Source: CAVVYA01 sp963752345
GTDB taxonomy: Bacteria > Pseudomonadota > Alphaproteobacteria > SMXQ01
Assembly (NCBI GenBank): GCA_963752345.1
Contig: CAVVYA010000014.1
Span: forward strand, 1-64,000
DNA: 64,000 nucleotides
Direction: 5' to 3'
Under the pieces are notes generated by a model. The model ran no database searches, was not told where the DNA came from, and worked only from the letters and a program-made list of their open reading frames with translations. Shown in pieces: positions 13,619 through 22,719 of this stretch (its first letter is position 1; each line of letters begins with the position of its first letter). The position numbers and the translations under genes are program-made.

Positions 13619-14938
13619 TCATGTCGATGCGGGCTGCACCTGTGCCTGGCCATTGCGCCGCATGAGCACGAGCAGCAGCAGCAGGCCCGGAATGGCGGCG
13701 GCCGCCGACAACACGAAGAACGTCACCCAATCCACATGATCGGCGACCCAGCCGCCGCCCGACGACAGCGTCGTGCGTCCGACCACGGCGAGCGACGAGA
13801 ACAGCGCGTATTGGGTCGCCGTGAAGGCGAAGCTGCAGAGCGACGAGATATAGGCGACGAAGGCCGCCGAACCCATGCCGCCGGTAAAGTTTTCGATCGC
13901 GATGGTGGCTGCCAGCATGGTCGTGTCGTAGCCGACGATGGCCTGCGCCGCGAACATCAGGTTGGAACCCATCTGCAGGATGCCGCACAGCAGCAGTGCG
14001 CGGAAAATACCGTAGCGCGCCACCGTCACGCCGCCCGCGACGATGCCGGCCAGGGTCGCGACGAAGCCGAACAGCTTGCTGATGGCGGCAATCTCGGCGA
14101 GCGAGAATCCGGTTTCGATATAGAACGGGTTGGCCATCACGCCAGCCACCGCGTCGCCGAACTTATAGAACACGATGAAGCCGAGAATGATCGCCCAATC
14201 CGGCCTTTTGAGCACATCGGCGAACGGCATGACGACATGGGCCTTGATCCAACCCGCGAGCCCTTCGGTGTGGTGGGCGGCGGCGGCGGCGATTTCGGAC
14301 GCTTTCGGTTCGCGGTTGAGCAGGATGGTGACGATGCCGACGCCGATCAGCGCCGCCATGGTCATGTAGGCTGCCGTCCAACCGTAGAATTCGGCGATGA
14401 ACAACGCCCCGGCGCCCGACACCAGCATGCCGACCCGGTAGCCGAGCTGCACCGCAGCGGCGCCGGCGCCCTGGCTATGTTCGTCGAGAATTTCGACGCG
14501 GAAGGCGTCGATCACGATGTCCTGGGTCGCCGACAGGAAGGCGACCAGCACGGCAAGCGCCGCGACGGTCCATGGGTCCTGCGCCGGGTTCATCAGGCCG
14601 AGCGCCGCGATCGCCACCATCAGCGCCGCCTGGCTCGCCACCGCCCAGCCGCGCCGCCGTCCGAGCAGCCGCGTCAGGATCGGCACGCGCAAACCGTCGA
14701 CCAAGGGCGACCAGACGAATTTGTAGGCGTAGGGGATGGCGACCAGGGCGAACAGGCCGATCGTCGTTTTGTCGACGCCGCCCTTGGCGAGCCACGCCGA
14801 GAGCGCGCTGCCGGTGAGCGCCAGGGGCAGGCCCGACGAGAACCCGAGGAACAGGATGCACAGGATGCGCCGGTCGCGGTAGACGGCGAGCGCGCCAAGC
14901 CAGCGGTCGAGCGCCGAGCCGCCCGGCTTGGCGTTCAT
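13619..14938 (-). CDS. AmpG-like MFS permease (muropeptide transporter family)
   Basis: 439 residues with about twelve to fourteen membrane spans. The N-terminal FLGFSSGLPLALTGSALSAWL and the SATQDIVIDAFRVEIL segment are typical of AmpG, which imports cell-wall muropeptides for recycling. The ATG overlaps the stop of the upstream sugar kinase by ATGA, so both are one transcript. AmpG is the best family match; transport of another substrate cannot be excluded because AmpG-like paralogues are common. Confidence 0.8.
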   Translation of the reverse strand: MNAKPGGSALDRWLGALAVYRDRRILCILFLGFSSGLPLALTGSALSAWLAKGGVDKTTIGLFALVAIPYAYKFVWSPLVDGLRVPILTRLLGRRRGWAVASQAALMVAIAALGLMNPAQDPWTVAALAVLVAFLSATQDIVIDAFRVEILDEHSQGAGAAAVQLGYRVGMLVSGAGALFIAEFYGWTAAYMTMAALIGVGIVTILLNREPKASEIAAAAAHHTEGLAGWIKAHVVMPFADVLKRPDWAIILGFIVFYKFGDAVAGVMANPFYIETGFSLAEIAAISKLFGFVATLAGIVAGGVTVARYGIFRALLLCGILQMGSNLMFAAQAIVGYDTTMLAATIAIENFTGGMGSAAFVAYISSLCSFAFTATQYALFSSLAVVGRTTLSSGGGWVADHVDWVTFFVLSAAAAIPGLLLLLVLMRRNGQAQVQPAST

Positions 14939-15984
14939 GTCAGGCCAGGGCCCCGGTGGGCGGCCGGCAGCGGGCCGAGCTTGGCGGCCACGAGGTCGGC
15001 GAGCGCGGTTTCCGGCCGCGCGCCGTAGTGGCTGATCACCTCGGCCGCGGCGATCGCGCCGATGCGGGCGCAGGTCGCCAGCGGCAGGGCGCGGGTATAG
15101 CCGAACAGGAAGCCCGCGGCGTAAAGATCGCCCGCGCCGGTGGTATCGACGACGCGGGCGACCGGTTCGGCGGCCACCTCGTGGACGTCCTTGCCGGCGA
15201 CGATGACGGCGCCCTTTTCGCTGCGCGTCAGGGCCGCCACTTCGCAATGATTGCGCACCTGGGCCAACGCCTCGTCGAAATTTTCGGTCTGGTAGAGCGA
15301 CTTGATCTCCGCCTCGTTGGCGAACAGCACGTCGACATGGCCGGCGATGAGCTTGAGGAAATCGGCGCGGTGGCGGTCGACGCAGAACGGGTCGGACAGG
15401 GTCAACGCCACCTTGCGGCCGGCCTTGTGGGCGAAACCGGCGGCACGCAGGAAGGCTTCCTTGGCTTCCGGCCGATCCCACAAATAGCCCTCGAGGTAGG
15501 TCACCGCCGTGGCGGCGATCAGGTTGGCATCGACGTCGACCGGACCGAGCGCGACCGAGGCGCCGAGGAAGGTCTGCATGGTGCGCTGGGCGTCGGGGGT
15601 GACGAAGATCAGGCAGCGCGCGGTCGGCAGGCCGCCGGCCGCCGGGACCGATTCGAAATGCACGCCGGCGGCGCGGATATCGTGGCGGAAGATGCCGCCG
15701 AGCTGGTCGTCGCGCACCTTGCCGATGAAGGCGGCGCGGCCGCCGAGCGAGGCCAGGCCCGCCATGGTGTTGGCGGCCGAGCCGCCGGAGACTTCGATCG
15801 CGCTGCCCATCAGGCGGTAGAGCGCCTCGGCGCGATCCGCCTCGATCAGGGTCATGGCACCCTTGACCAGTTCGTTGTGCTGGAGAAATCCATCTTGCGC
15901 ATGCGCGATCACGTCGACGATGGCATTGCCGAGTCCGACCACGTCGAACGCGGCCGGGGCTTGATATCGGGGGGATTCGGACAC
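14935..15984 (-). CDS. PfkB-family sugar/nucleoside kinase (adenosine kinase-like)
   Basis: 349-residue ribokinase-fold enzyme. The N-terminal signature is VSGGSAANTMAGLASLGG (about 66-83); the C-terminal ATP and catalytic motif is DTTGAGDLYAAGFLFG, with the catalytic Asp in GAGD near residue 288. Alphaproteobacterial proteins with this pattern are usually called adenosine kinase, though substrate choice within PfkB cannot be settled from motifs. It is the first gene of a pair with the AmpG-like permease. Confidence 0.8.
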   Translation of the reverse strand: MSESPRYQAPAAFDVVGLGNAIVDVIAHAQDGFLQHNELVKGAMTLIEADRAEALYRLMGSAIEVSGGSAANTMAGLASLGGRAAFIGKVRDDQLGGIFRHDIRAAGVHFESVPAAGGLPTARCLIFVTPDAQRTMQTFLGASVALGPVDVDANLIAATAVTYLEGYLWDRPEAKEAFLRAAGFAHKAGRKVALTLSDPFCVDRHRADFLKLIAGHVDVLFANEAEIKSLYQTENFDEALAQVRNHCEVAALTRSEKGAVIVAGKDVHEVAAEPVARVVDTTGAGDLYAAGFLFGYTRALPLATCARIGAIAAAEVISHYGARPETALADLVAAKLGPLPAAHRGPGLT

Positions 15985-16221
15985 GGCGGACGGAGACTCC
16001 TAACAAGCGGTAAACGAAACTGCGGCAGTATAGTCACAGAGGTATCAAGAACAAGAAAACGCTTGGTAAACGTGCCGTTTTGCTTTTGGCCCGGGCCTGC
16101 CCCTGCGGATATGATCGAACTTGGCTGGGGGGCCGACCGTGAGTAACCGCGTATAATCCTGCTCGTCCCGGCCGCGAATTCGTAACACGCCCGTTGCGCG
16201 TGTCAGTACCGGGGGACGTGC

Positions 16222-16755
16222 ATGTTCGGCAAGAAGGGGTTCGACGGCGAGCCGCATGACGGCCGTCCGACTACAGCGGCGCTCGCGGCGGCGCTGTCCG
16301 CGCTGGCGACGCCGGCTGGCATCGCCCTCGCCTCCGCGCCCGCCAACAATTCCGCCGCTTCGCCCAATCGCCTGGTGGTGGGACGCAATCTCACGTTCGA
16401 AGGGGCCATTTCGACCTGCGACCACTTGGTGGTCGGCGGCAGCGTGGCCTGCGATCTCGATGATTGCCGGATACTCGACATCGCGCCCGACGGCAGCTTT
16501 CAGGGCGCCGCCGCGGTCGCCGACGCGGATATCGCCGGCACGTTCGAGGGCGAACTCACGGTGACGGGCCAGTTGCGCGTCCGCGCCACGGGCCGGGTGC
16601 GCGGCCGGATCACCTATGGAACCCTGGCCATCGAACCGGGCGGCCGCCTGCACGGTATCGTCGAGAGCGCGACGGAGGCGCCGCGGCCGCAGCCCCGCCC
16701 GGTTGTCCTGCCCCTGCATCCCATCAAGGCCCAAGGCTGTGACAGTCAGGCCTAA
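16222..16755 (+). CDS. Bactofilin (polymer-forming cytoskeletal protein)
   Basis: Bactofilins assemble into filaments at the membrane and organise cell-wall enzymes. The 177-residue product has a central beta-helix (about 45-145) of repeated short strands such as LVVGRNLTFEGAI, LVVGGSVACDL and LTVTGQLRVRATGRVRG, flanked by a flexible N-terminus and a proline-rich C-terminus. A downstream lipoprotein starts within its last codons. Confidence 0.85.
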   Translation: MFGKKGFDGEPHDGRPTTAALAAALSALATPAGIALASAPANNSAASPNRLVVGRNLTFEGAISTCDHLVVGGSVACDLDDCRILDIAPDGSFQGAAAVADADIAGTFEGELTVTGQLRVRATGRVRGRITYGTLAIEPGGRLHGIVESATEAPRPQPRPVVLPLHPIKAQGCDSQA

Positions 16756-17218
16756 AATCCTCACGGCTGTCGCCCTCGTCGCGAGCCTGACGCTCGCCGC
16801 CTGCGGCGGTGTGCCGGGCAAGCCGGTCACGAGCGACGCGGCCAACCTGCCAACGGCGCAACCGCCCACCGCGACGACCGCGTCGGCGACAGCCGTGGAG
16901 CAGCCCGAGCCGGCGCGCCGCGCCCTGGTGCCGGTGGCCGAATTGCGCGGCATGACCAGCGAGCAGGTCAGCCAATTGCTCGGCACGCCGCAATTCCAGC
17001 GCAACGAGGCGCCGGTCGAATTCTGGCAGTACCGCGGCGACGGCTGCGTGCTGCACGTCTTCCTCTATCGCGGCCACGCAGGGCTGCGCGTTCAGTATGC
17101 CGAGGTGCGGTCGCGCGCCATGGCGGCCGGATCGGCGGCCAACCACGCCGTGATGGGAACACCTGCCGACGAATGTCTGGCAAAACTGGCGGCTGCGCGG
17201 CCGAGCGCGGCAAGCTAG
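16739..17218 (+). CDS. Small lipoprotein, unknown role, coupled to bactofilin
   Basis: The GTG at 16739 gives 159 residues with a signal peptide and lipobox LAAC (Cys near residue 22), then a threonine/alanine-rich linker. A C-terminal part contains LRGMTSEQVSQLLGTPQFQR and FWQYRGDGCVLHVFLY, which resembles the SmpA/OmlA-type fold that binds outer-membrane assembly partners. The start overlaps the bactofilin stop by 17 bp. The function is not known; a role at the envelope with the bactofilin is an inference from coupling. Confidence 0.7.
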   Translation: MTVRPKILTAVALVASLTLAACGGVPGKPVTSDAANLPTAQPPTATTASATAVEQPEPARRALVPVAELRGMTSEQVSQLLGTPQFQRNEAPVEFWQYRGDGCVLHVFLYRGHAGLRVQYAEVRSRAMAAGSAANHAVMGTPADECLAKLAAARPSAAS

Positions 17219-17227
17219 ACTTCCGCC

Positions 17228-18370
17228 ATGGATGACAATCCCCTCGACAGGGCCGGCGGCCCGGCAATTCGCGCGCCTGCGCCGGACAGCGGCGCCCGCG
17301 CCGACAATGGCGCCGAACTGATGGCCGGCGCCCGCCACGAACCGTTCCTGCGCAATCTGTGGTATTTCGCCATGCCCGGCTCCGCGCTGCGGCCCGGCAA
17401 GCTGGTCGCCAAGACGCTGCTCGGCGAGCCGCTGGTCTTCGCGCGCGGCGCCGACGGCGCGCCCTTCGCCATGATCGACATCTGCCCGCACCGCGGCATT
17501 CCGCTGTCCTACGGCCGGCTCGACCGCGGCGAGGTGGAATGCTGCTATCACGGCTGGCGCTTCGGCGCCGACGGTCGGTGCACCGCGATTCCCTCGCTGG
17601 TCGACGGCCAGAGTCTCGACGTCGCCCGCATCAAGGCCAAGACCTATGCGTGTCGCGAGGTCCAGGGCAACATCTGGATCTTCATGGCCGACAAGGCCGG
17701 CGATCCGGCGACCGCGCCGCCAATCCCCGAACTGCCCGGCGTCGGCGCCGACCAGATCCACATCACCGACAGCCTGCGCTTCCCATGCTACGTCGATCAC
17801 GCCGTGGTCGGACTGATGGACCCGGCGCATGGCCCCTTCGTGCACACATCCTGGTGGTGGCGGCCGAGCCATTCGGCGCACGAGAAATCCAAGCGCTTCG
17901 GTCCGAGCCCGCTCGGCTTCACCATGCTGCGTCATCGGCCGTCGAGCAATTCGCGCGCCTATAGGCTGCTCGGCGGGGCGCCGGAGACCGAGATCGCCTT
18001 CCGTCTGCCCGGCGTGCGCATCGAGCATGTCCAGGCCGGCAAGCACGTGCTGTGCAACCTGACGGCGGTGACACCGGTCAACGAGCGCGAGACCGAGGTC
18101 AACCACGTGATCTATTGGACGCTGCCGTGGCTGACGCCGCTCACGCCGCTGTTGCGCCGCTTCGCCCGCGCGTTCCTCGAGCAGGACCGCAGCGTGGTGG
18201 TGATGCAGCAGGAGGGCCTCAAGCACAAACCCAACCTGATGCTGATCGACGACGCCGACCGCCAGGCCAAATGGTACTACCGGCTCAAGCGCGAATGGGC
18301 CGCGAGCCAGGCCGAGCGCCGTCCGTTCGACAATCCGGTGACGGAACGCACCTTGCGCTGGCGCAGCTGA
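17228..18370 (+). CDS. Rieske non-heme iron oxygenase (aromatic ring-hydroxylating/PaO-like)
   Basis: The 380-residue protein has a Rieske [2Fe-2S] domain with CPHRG (about residue 84) and CCYHGW (about 104), the C-x-H / C-x2-H ligand set, followed by a catalytic domain with a D-x-x-H-like iron site in VDHAVVGLMDPAHGPFVH. This layout matches pheophorbide-a oxygenase and vanillate-demethylase-like enzymes. The substrate is unknown. No reductase gene is adjacent, so electrons must come from elsewhere. It begins 9 bp after the lipoprotein. Confidence 0.82.
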   Translation: MDDNPLDRAGGPAIRAPAPDSGARADNGAELMAGARHEPFLRNLWYFAMPGSALRPGKLVAKTLLGEPLVFARGADGAPFAMIDICPHRGIPLSYGRLDRGEVECCYHGWRFGADGRCTAIPSLVDGQSLDVARIKAKTYACREVQGNIWIFMADKAGDPATAPPIPELPGVGADQIHITDSLRFPCYVDHAVVGLMDPAHGPFVHTSWWWRPSHSAHEKSKRFGPSPLGFTMLRHRPSSNSRAYRLLGGAPETEIAFRLPGVRIEHVQAGKHVLCNLTAVTPVNERETEVNHVIYWTLPWLTPLTPLLRRFARAFLEQDRSVVVMQQEGLKHKPNLMLIDDADRQAKWYYRLKREWAASQAERRPFDNPVTERTLRWRS

Positions 18371-18407
18371 ATGCGCGGCCGAGAAGCATGCGCACGTTTT
18401 TTGTCTT

Positions 18408-18500
18408 CGTCATGGCCCGATTTAGTCGGGCCATCCACGCGTTTTTGCAATGCTCAAGAAACAAAGACGTGGATGCCCCGGACAAGCCGGGGCATGACGA
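18408..18500. repeat. Compound palindromic intergenic repeat (REP-like)
   Basis: Two hairpins, ATGGCCCGA..TCGGGCCAT (18411-18432) and ATGCCCCGG..CCGGGGCAT (18473-18495), are nested inside outer complementary ends CGTCAT/ATGACG and CCACG/CGTGG. Similar short palindromic elements are scattered between genes in many alphaproteobacteria. It lies between the convergent Rieske and nth genes. Confidence 0.75.
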
Positions 18501-18504
18501 ATTT

Positions 18505-19380
18505 CTAAAGCGTCGTCGTCTTGCCGGGGAACAGGCAGATGTCGCGGATGGGGCATTCCGGGCATTTCGGTTTGCGCGCGATGCAGGTGTAGCGGCCGTG
18601 CAGGATCATCCAGTGGTGGGCGTGGCCTTTCCACTTGTCGGGCACGATCTTCTCGAGACCGAGCTCGACGGCGAGCGGCGTATCGCCCGGCGCCAGGCCG
18701 GTGCGGTTGGACACGCGAAAGACGTGCGTGTCCACCGCGATGGTCGGCTCGCCGAAAGCGACGTTGAGCACCACGTTCGCCGTCTTGCGTCCGACGCCGG
18801 GCAGCGTTTCGAGCGTCTCGCGGTCGCGCGGCACCTCGCCACCGTGGCGCTCGACCAGGATACGGCTGAGCTCGATCACGTTCTTGGCCTTGGTGTTGAA
18901 CAGGCCGATGGTCTTGATGTAGGGGATCAGCCGTTCCAGGCCGAGCTCGACCATCTGGCGCGGCGTCGTCACCTTTTCGAACAGCGCCTTGGTCGCCTTG
19001 TTGACGCCGACGTCGGTCGCCTGGGCCGACAGCACGACCGCGACGAGCAGCGTATAGGGATTGATATAGTCCAGTTCCGACTTGGGCACCGGGATGGCGG
19101 CCGCGAGCCTGGCGAACATCGCATCGGCCTCGGCCGATGTCAGCCGCCGCGCCGTCTTGCGCTCGGGCGCGCCGGGCCGGCCGTTGGCCTTGAGCGAGCG
19201 GCCAGGCGGTTTCGCCGACGCTCGACCGGCCGGCTTGGCGGTTTTGGCCTGGGGGCTTTTGGCCAGCCCGGCGCCTTTCACCGGAATGACGGGCTTGGCC
19301 TTGGGTTTGACGATCTCGGCGGCGCTGCTTTTGAGCTTGGCCTTGGCCGTCGGCTTGCGCGGGAGGAGGGAGCGAACCAT
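18505..19380 (-). CDS. nth: Endonuclease III
   Basis: Base-excision glycosylase/AP lyase for oxidised pyrimidines. The helix-hairpin-helix ends in LPGVGRKTANVVL with the catalytic Lys near residue 198, the catalytic Asp is in VDTHVFR, and four cysteines of the [4Fe-4S] cluster are in CIARKPKCPECPIRDIC near the C-terminus. The ATG at 19380 adds an Ala/Lys/Pro-rich tail of about 70 residues ahead of the conserved fold, longer than the usual 210-residue enzyme. A shorter start is possible, but the basic extension is open throughout. Confidence 0.93.
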   Translation of the reverse strand: MVRSLLPRKPTAKAKLKSSAAEIVKPKAKPVIPVKGAGLAKSPQAKTAKPAGRASAKPPGRSLKANGRPGAPERKTARRLTSAEADAMFARLAAAIPVPKSELDYINPYTLLVAVVLSAQATDVGVNKATKALFEKVTTPRQMVELGLERLIPYIKTIGLFNTKAKNVIELSRILVERHGGEVPRDRETLETLPGVGRKTANVVLNVAFGEPTIAVDTHVFRVSNRTGLAPGDTPLAVELGLEKIVPDKWKGHAHHWMILHGRYTCIARKPKCPECPIRDICLFPGKTTTL

Positions 19381-19530
19381 GGCCGTTACTCTAGCCGCCG
19401 CTGGACCCCGCGCAAGAGGCGGAACCGTTCTCCGCGAGATCGCTCGCCGCCGGACTCGACTTGATTTACCGGCGGGCTTATCTCTAAGCCATGACCTCGC
19501 TGTCTCACGACGATATCGGACGAAACGCCC

Positions 19531-19998
19531 ATGCTGTTCGATGCGGTACTGCAGCCGCACCGCAGCCTGAGCCCGCGCGGCTTCACCCTCCTGATGATCC
19601 TGCTCGGCGGCATCAGCTTCGCGGCCGGCATCAGCTTCATTTCGCTCGGCGCCTGGCCGGTGTGCGGGTTCTTCGGCCTCGACGCCGCCCTGGTCTATCT
19701 CGCGTTCAAGCTCAACTACCGCGCGGCGCGCAATTACGAGACCGTGCAGCTCACCGAGAGCGTGCTGCGCGTCGCGCGCGCCGGACCCAAGGGCCTGCGC
19801 GAATCCCACAGCTTCCAGCCCCACTGGGTGCGCGTCGAGATGGACGATCCGCCCGAGCACGCGAGCCAGGTCCGGCTGACCTCGCACGGGCGCAGCGTGA
19901 TCGTCGGCAGCTTCCTGTCGCCCGAGGAGCGCGCCGATTTCGCACGCGCGTTGCGCGCCGAGCTCGAACGCTTGCGCCAGCCCAGCTTCAGCCGCTGA
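19531..19998 (+). CDS. DUF2244 family membrane protein
   Basis: 155 residues with two closely spaced membrane helices (about 18-58) followed by a soluble half with VQLTESVLRVAR and HWVRVEMDDP. This size and layout match the DUF2244 integral membrane family of alphaproteobacteria, whose role is unknown. It is followed directly by the EamA transporter. Confidence 0.8.
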   Translation: MLFDAVLQPHRSLSPRGFTLLMILLGGISFAAGISFISLGAWPVCGFFGLDAALVYLAFKLNYRAARNYETVQLTESVLRVARAGPKGLRESHSFQPHWVRVEMDDPPEHASQVRLTSHGRSVIVGSFLSPEERADFARALRAELERLRQPSFSR

Positions 19999-20002
19999 CA
20001 TT

Positions 20003-20983
20003 TTGACACACGCCGCCGCTACCTTCACCCGCTCGACGAAGGGCAATGTCGCGGGCCTGCTCGTCCTGGCGCTGATCTGGGGCGCCGCCTTCGCCCTGAT
20101 CAAGATCGCGGTCGCCGATATCCCGCCACTCACCATGGCGGCCGCGCGCATCGCGCTCGGCGCCATTCTGCTGCTCGCCGTGCAGGCCATGGTCGGGCCG
20201 CCGCTCGCCGCGCTGCTGCGCCCGCCGGTGCTCGGCCGCTGGCGGCAATTCCTCGTGCTCGGCATGCTCGGCAACGGCATTCCCTTCGCGCTGATCGGCT
20301 GGGGCGAGACGCGCATCGACAGCGGGCTGGCTTCCATCCTGATCGGCACCATGCCGCTCTTCACCGTGCTGTTCGCCCATGTCTCCGGCGTCGAGCGCGG
20401 CCTGAGCTGGCGCGCCTGGGCGGCCATCGCTGTGGGCTTCACCGGCAGCGTCACCCTGATCGGGCCTGCCGCGCTGGCGGAATTCGGCGCCGGCGACGGC
20501 ATGACGGTGGCGGCGCAGATCGCCGTCGTGCTCGCCGGCGCAAGCTACGCGGCGACCGCGGTCTATGGCCGCGTGCTCAGCCTCGCCATGCCGGTGCCGC
20601 TCATCGCCTCGGGCAGCATGACGGCGAGCGCCCTGGTCATGGTGCCGCTCGCGCTCGTGATCGACCGGCCGTGGGATTTGCGTCCCGGCATGGAGTCGCT
20701 GCTGGCCGTCGCGGCGCTCGGCGTGTTCGCCACCGGGCTCGCCTCGCTGATCTATTTCCGCCTGCTGCGCTCGGCCGGCCCGACCTTCGTCTCGCTGCTC
20801 AACTATCTGATCCCGGCGCTGGGCTTCGCGTTCGGCGTGGTGTGGCTCGGCGAGCCGGTCGGCTGGCGCCAGGGAACCGCCCTGCTGCTCATCCTGCTGG
20901 CCATCGCGCTGGTCCGTTCCAAGCCGGCGCAGCCCCCGTCATGGGCCCAGCCGGACGTTGCCCAACAGCGCTCCAAGCCTTAA
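20003..20983 (+). CDS. EamA/DMT-family transporter
   Basis: 326 residues with ten membrane spans in two EamA repeats, starting LVLALIWGAAFALIKIAV and ending LWLGEPVGWRQGTALLLIL-like. The drug/metabolite family exports or imports many small molecules; the substrate cannot be inferred. The TTG at 20003 begins 4 bp after the DUF2244 stop, suggesting co-transcription. Confidence 0.85.
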   Translation: MTHAAATFTRSTKGNVAGLLVLALIWGAAFALIKIAVADIPPLTMAAARIALGAILLLAVQAMVGPPLAALLRPPVLGRWRQFLVLGMLGNGIPFALIGWGETRIDSGLASILIGTMPLFTVLFAHVSGVERGLSWRAWAAIAVGFTGSVTLIGPAALAEFGAGDGMTVAAQIAVVLAGASYAATAVYGRVLSLAMPVPLIASGSMTASALVMVPLALVIDRPWDLRPGMESLLAVAALGVFATGLASLIYFRLLRSAGPTFVSLLNYLIPALGFAFGVVWLGEPVGWRQGTALLLILLAIALVRSKPAQPPSWAQPDVAQQRSKP

Positions 20984-21034
20984 GACTGTGCCGGCGATCG
21001 TTCGCGCCGACATCACCCGCAAGACAGGTCTCCC

Positions 21035-21589
21035 ATGACGAAGGACACCGATACGAAACGCGCCCGCCTGCGCGACATCATCGCCGCGAAATCCCTGCTC
21101 ACCGGGCGCAACTTCACCCTGGCCTCGGGCAAGCCGAGCGGATTCTTCTTCGACATGAAGAAGACCATGCTCGACCCGGAAGGCGCCAACCTGATCGCCG
21201 ACCTGATGCTCGATGCGTTGGAAGCCGAAGACATCACCCATGTCGGCGGGCTCGCCATGGGCGCGGTGCCGCTGGTCTCGGCGCTCTGCGTCAAAAGCTT
21301 CGAGCGCGGGCGCAAGCTCGGCTGCTTCTATGTGCGCAAGGAAACCAAGGACCACGGCACCGAGAGCCTGGTCGACGGCTATCTCGAGGCGGGCGCCAAG
21401 GTGGCGATCCTGGAAGACGTCACCACGACCGGCGGCTCGGCGATGAAGGCGGTCGCCGCCGTCGCCGCGCAAGGTGCCCGGGCAAGCCTGGTGCTGAGCG
21501 TGGTCGACCGGCTGGAGGGCGCCGAGGAAGCCTTCCGCGCCAGCGGCCTGCGCCTCGCCGCGCTGTTCACCCGCGACGATTTCCGCTGA
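21035..21589 (+). CDS. pyrE: Orotate phosphoribosyltransferase
   Basis: PyrE joins orotate to PRPP in pyrimidine synthesis. The 184-residue product has the early FTLASGKPSGFFFDMK segment and the PRPP-binding motif VAILEDVTTTGGSAMKAV (about residue 122). Length and motif order are normal. The 3' end overlaps the convergent Ada-like gene by 23 bp. Confidence 0.94.
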   Translation: MTKDTDTKRARLRDIIAAKSLLTGRNFTLASGKPSGFFFDMKKTMLDPEGANLIADLMLDALEAEDITHVGGLAMGAVPLVSALCVKSFERGRKLGCFYVRKETKDHGTESLVDGYLEAGAKVAILEDVTTTGGSAMKAVAAVAAQGARASLVLSVVDRLEGAEEAFRASGLRLAALFTRDDFR

Positions 21590-22505
21590 GCCGACGGTTT
21601 CCGCTGAGCTGGGCCACCGGCTCGTCTTTCAGCCGGTCAGCCTGGGCGGCTTCCCAGGCAATCAGCGCCCGCTTGCGCGGCGCGCCCCACTTGTAATCGT
21701 CGAACAGGCCGGTGCCGCGGATCACCCGGTGACACGGGATGAGCACGGCGATCGGATTGCTCGCCAGCGCGTTGCCGACGGCACGCGATGCGGTGGGCTG
21801 GCCGATGGCGCCGGCAAGCTGGCGGTACGACACCAGGCCGCCCGGCGGCACACGCATCAGCGCGCTCCACACCTTGATCTGGAAATTGCTGCCCTGGCAC
21901 CACAGCCGCAGCCCGGTGCCGCCAGAAAATAGCGTGCCGGCGAGCGCAGCCGTGCCGGCTTGGTCGCGCTCCAGACGGGCGAGCGCCCAGCGCTGGCCGA
22001 GGCAGGCTTCCGCCGTCGCCGTGGTCGGGGCGTCGTCGAAGTCGAGCGCGCAGATGCCGCGCTCGGTCATGCCCACGACGAAGCGGCCGAACGGCCCGTC
22101 GTGGATGCCGTAGCGGATCGTCAGGCCGGCGCCGCGCGCCTTGAACTCGCCGGGCGTGACCGCCTCCAGCGAGACGAACAGATCGTGCAGCCGCGACGGA
22201 CCCGACAGGCCGGCGTCGAGCGCCGCGTCGAGCACGCTCACGTTCGCCGCCAGCGCGCGCTTGGCGTGGTCGAGCGTGAGATAGCCGAGGAAGCGCTTCG
22301 GACTGATGCCCGACCAGCGGGTGAACAGGCGCTGGAAATGATAAGGGCTGGTGTGCACGGCGGCGGCGATCTCGTCGAGCGACGGTTGGCGCGCCGCGTG
22401 TCCGGCGATGAATTCGATGGCGCGCGCGATGCGCGCATAATCGCGCGCCGCAATCGCCAGGTCCTTATGGCCGCCAGCAGGGCTTTGAATATTCGCGATA
22501 GGCAT
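21567..22505 (-). CDS. Ada-like AraC regulator / O6-methylguanine-DNA methyltransferase
   Basis: 312 residues: an AraC-type helix-turn-helix domain (about 22-122, with SPYHFQRLFTRWSGISPKRFL) joined to an alkyltransferase domain whose active-site Cys is in PCHRVI near residue 258. It lacks the N-terminal methylphosphotriester zinc domain of E. coli Ada, so it is the two-domain form that repairs O6-methylguanine and probably controls repair genes. The C-terminal LSGNRR is repeated because of an 18-bp duplication at the overlap with pyrE. Confidence 0.85.
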   Translation of the reverse strand: MPIANIQSPAGGHKDLAIAARDYARIARAIEFIAGHAARQPSLDEIAAAVHTSPYHFQRLFTRWSGISPKRFLGYLTLDHAKRALAANVSVLDAALDAGLSGPSRLHDLFVSLEAVTPGEFKARGAGLTIRYGIHDGPFGRFVVGMTERGICALDFDDAPTTATAEACLGQRWALARLERDQAGTAALAGTLFSGGTGLRLWCQGSNFQIKVWSALMRVPPGGLVSYRQLAGAIGQPTASRAVGNALASNPIAVLIPCHRVIRGTGLFDDYKWGAPRKRALIAWEAAQADRLKDEPVAQLSGNRRLSGNRRG

Positions 22506-22662
22506 CCGCGCGCCTCAAACCGATATCTTTGAGCATGCGATCGTCGAGAGCCATGAGCCGGCGGCGCTCGCCCCGGCGGCGCCAGGCATCGAGCACGAAA
22601 CGCCAGGACCGCCGCCTGACGCCACCGGCATTATCCACGTTCGTCCGATCCAGCCTCGTCAT
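22465..22662 (-). CDS. DUF1127 small basic protein
   Basis: 65 residues, Arg-rich, with the DUF1127 core RRLMALDDRMLKDIGLRRAD near the C-terminus. Proteins of this family in alphaproteobacteria often affect RNA turnover or phosphate and carbon metabolism. Its last 41 bp overlap the start of the Ada-like gene in another frame, so the two may be co-translated. Confidence 0.8.
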   Translation of the reverse strand: MTRLDRTNVDNAGGVRRRSWRFVLDAWRRRGERRRLMALDDRMLKDIGLRRADAYREYSKPCWRP

Positions 22663-22719
22663 GGCGCGAGACTAGGCGGTGGAACTCAGCCCGCCCACCC
22701 GGATCTTGCGGAGTTTTTC

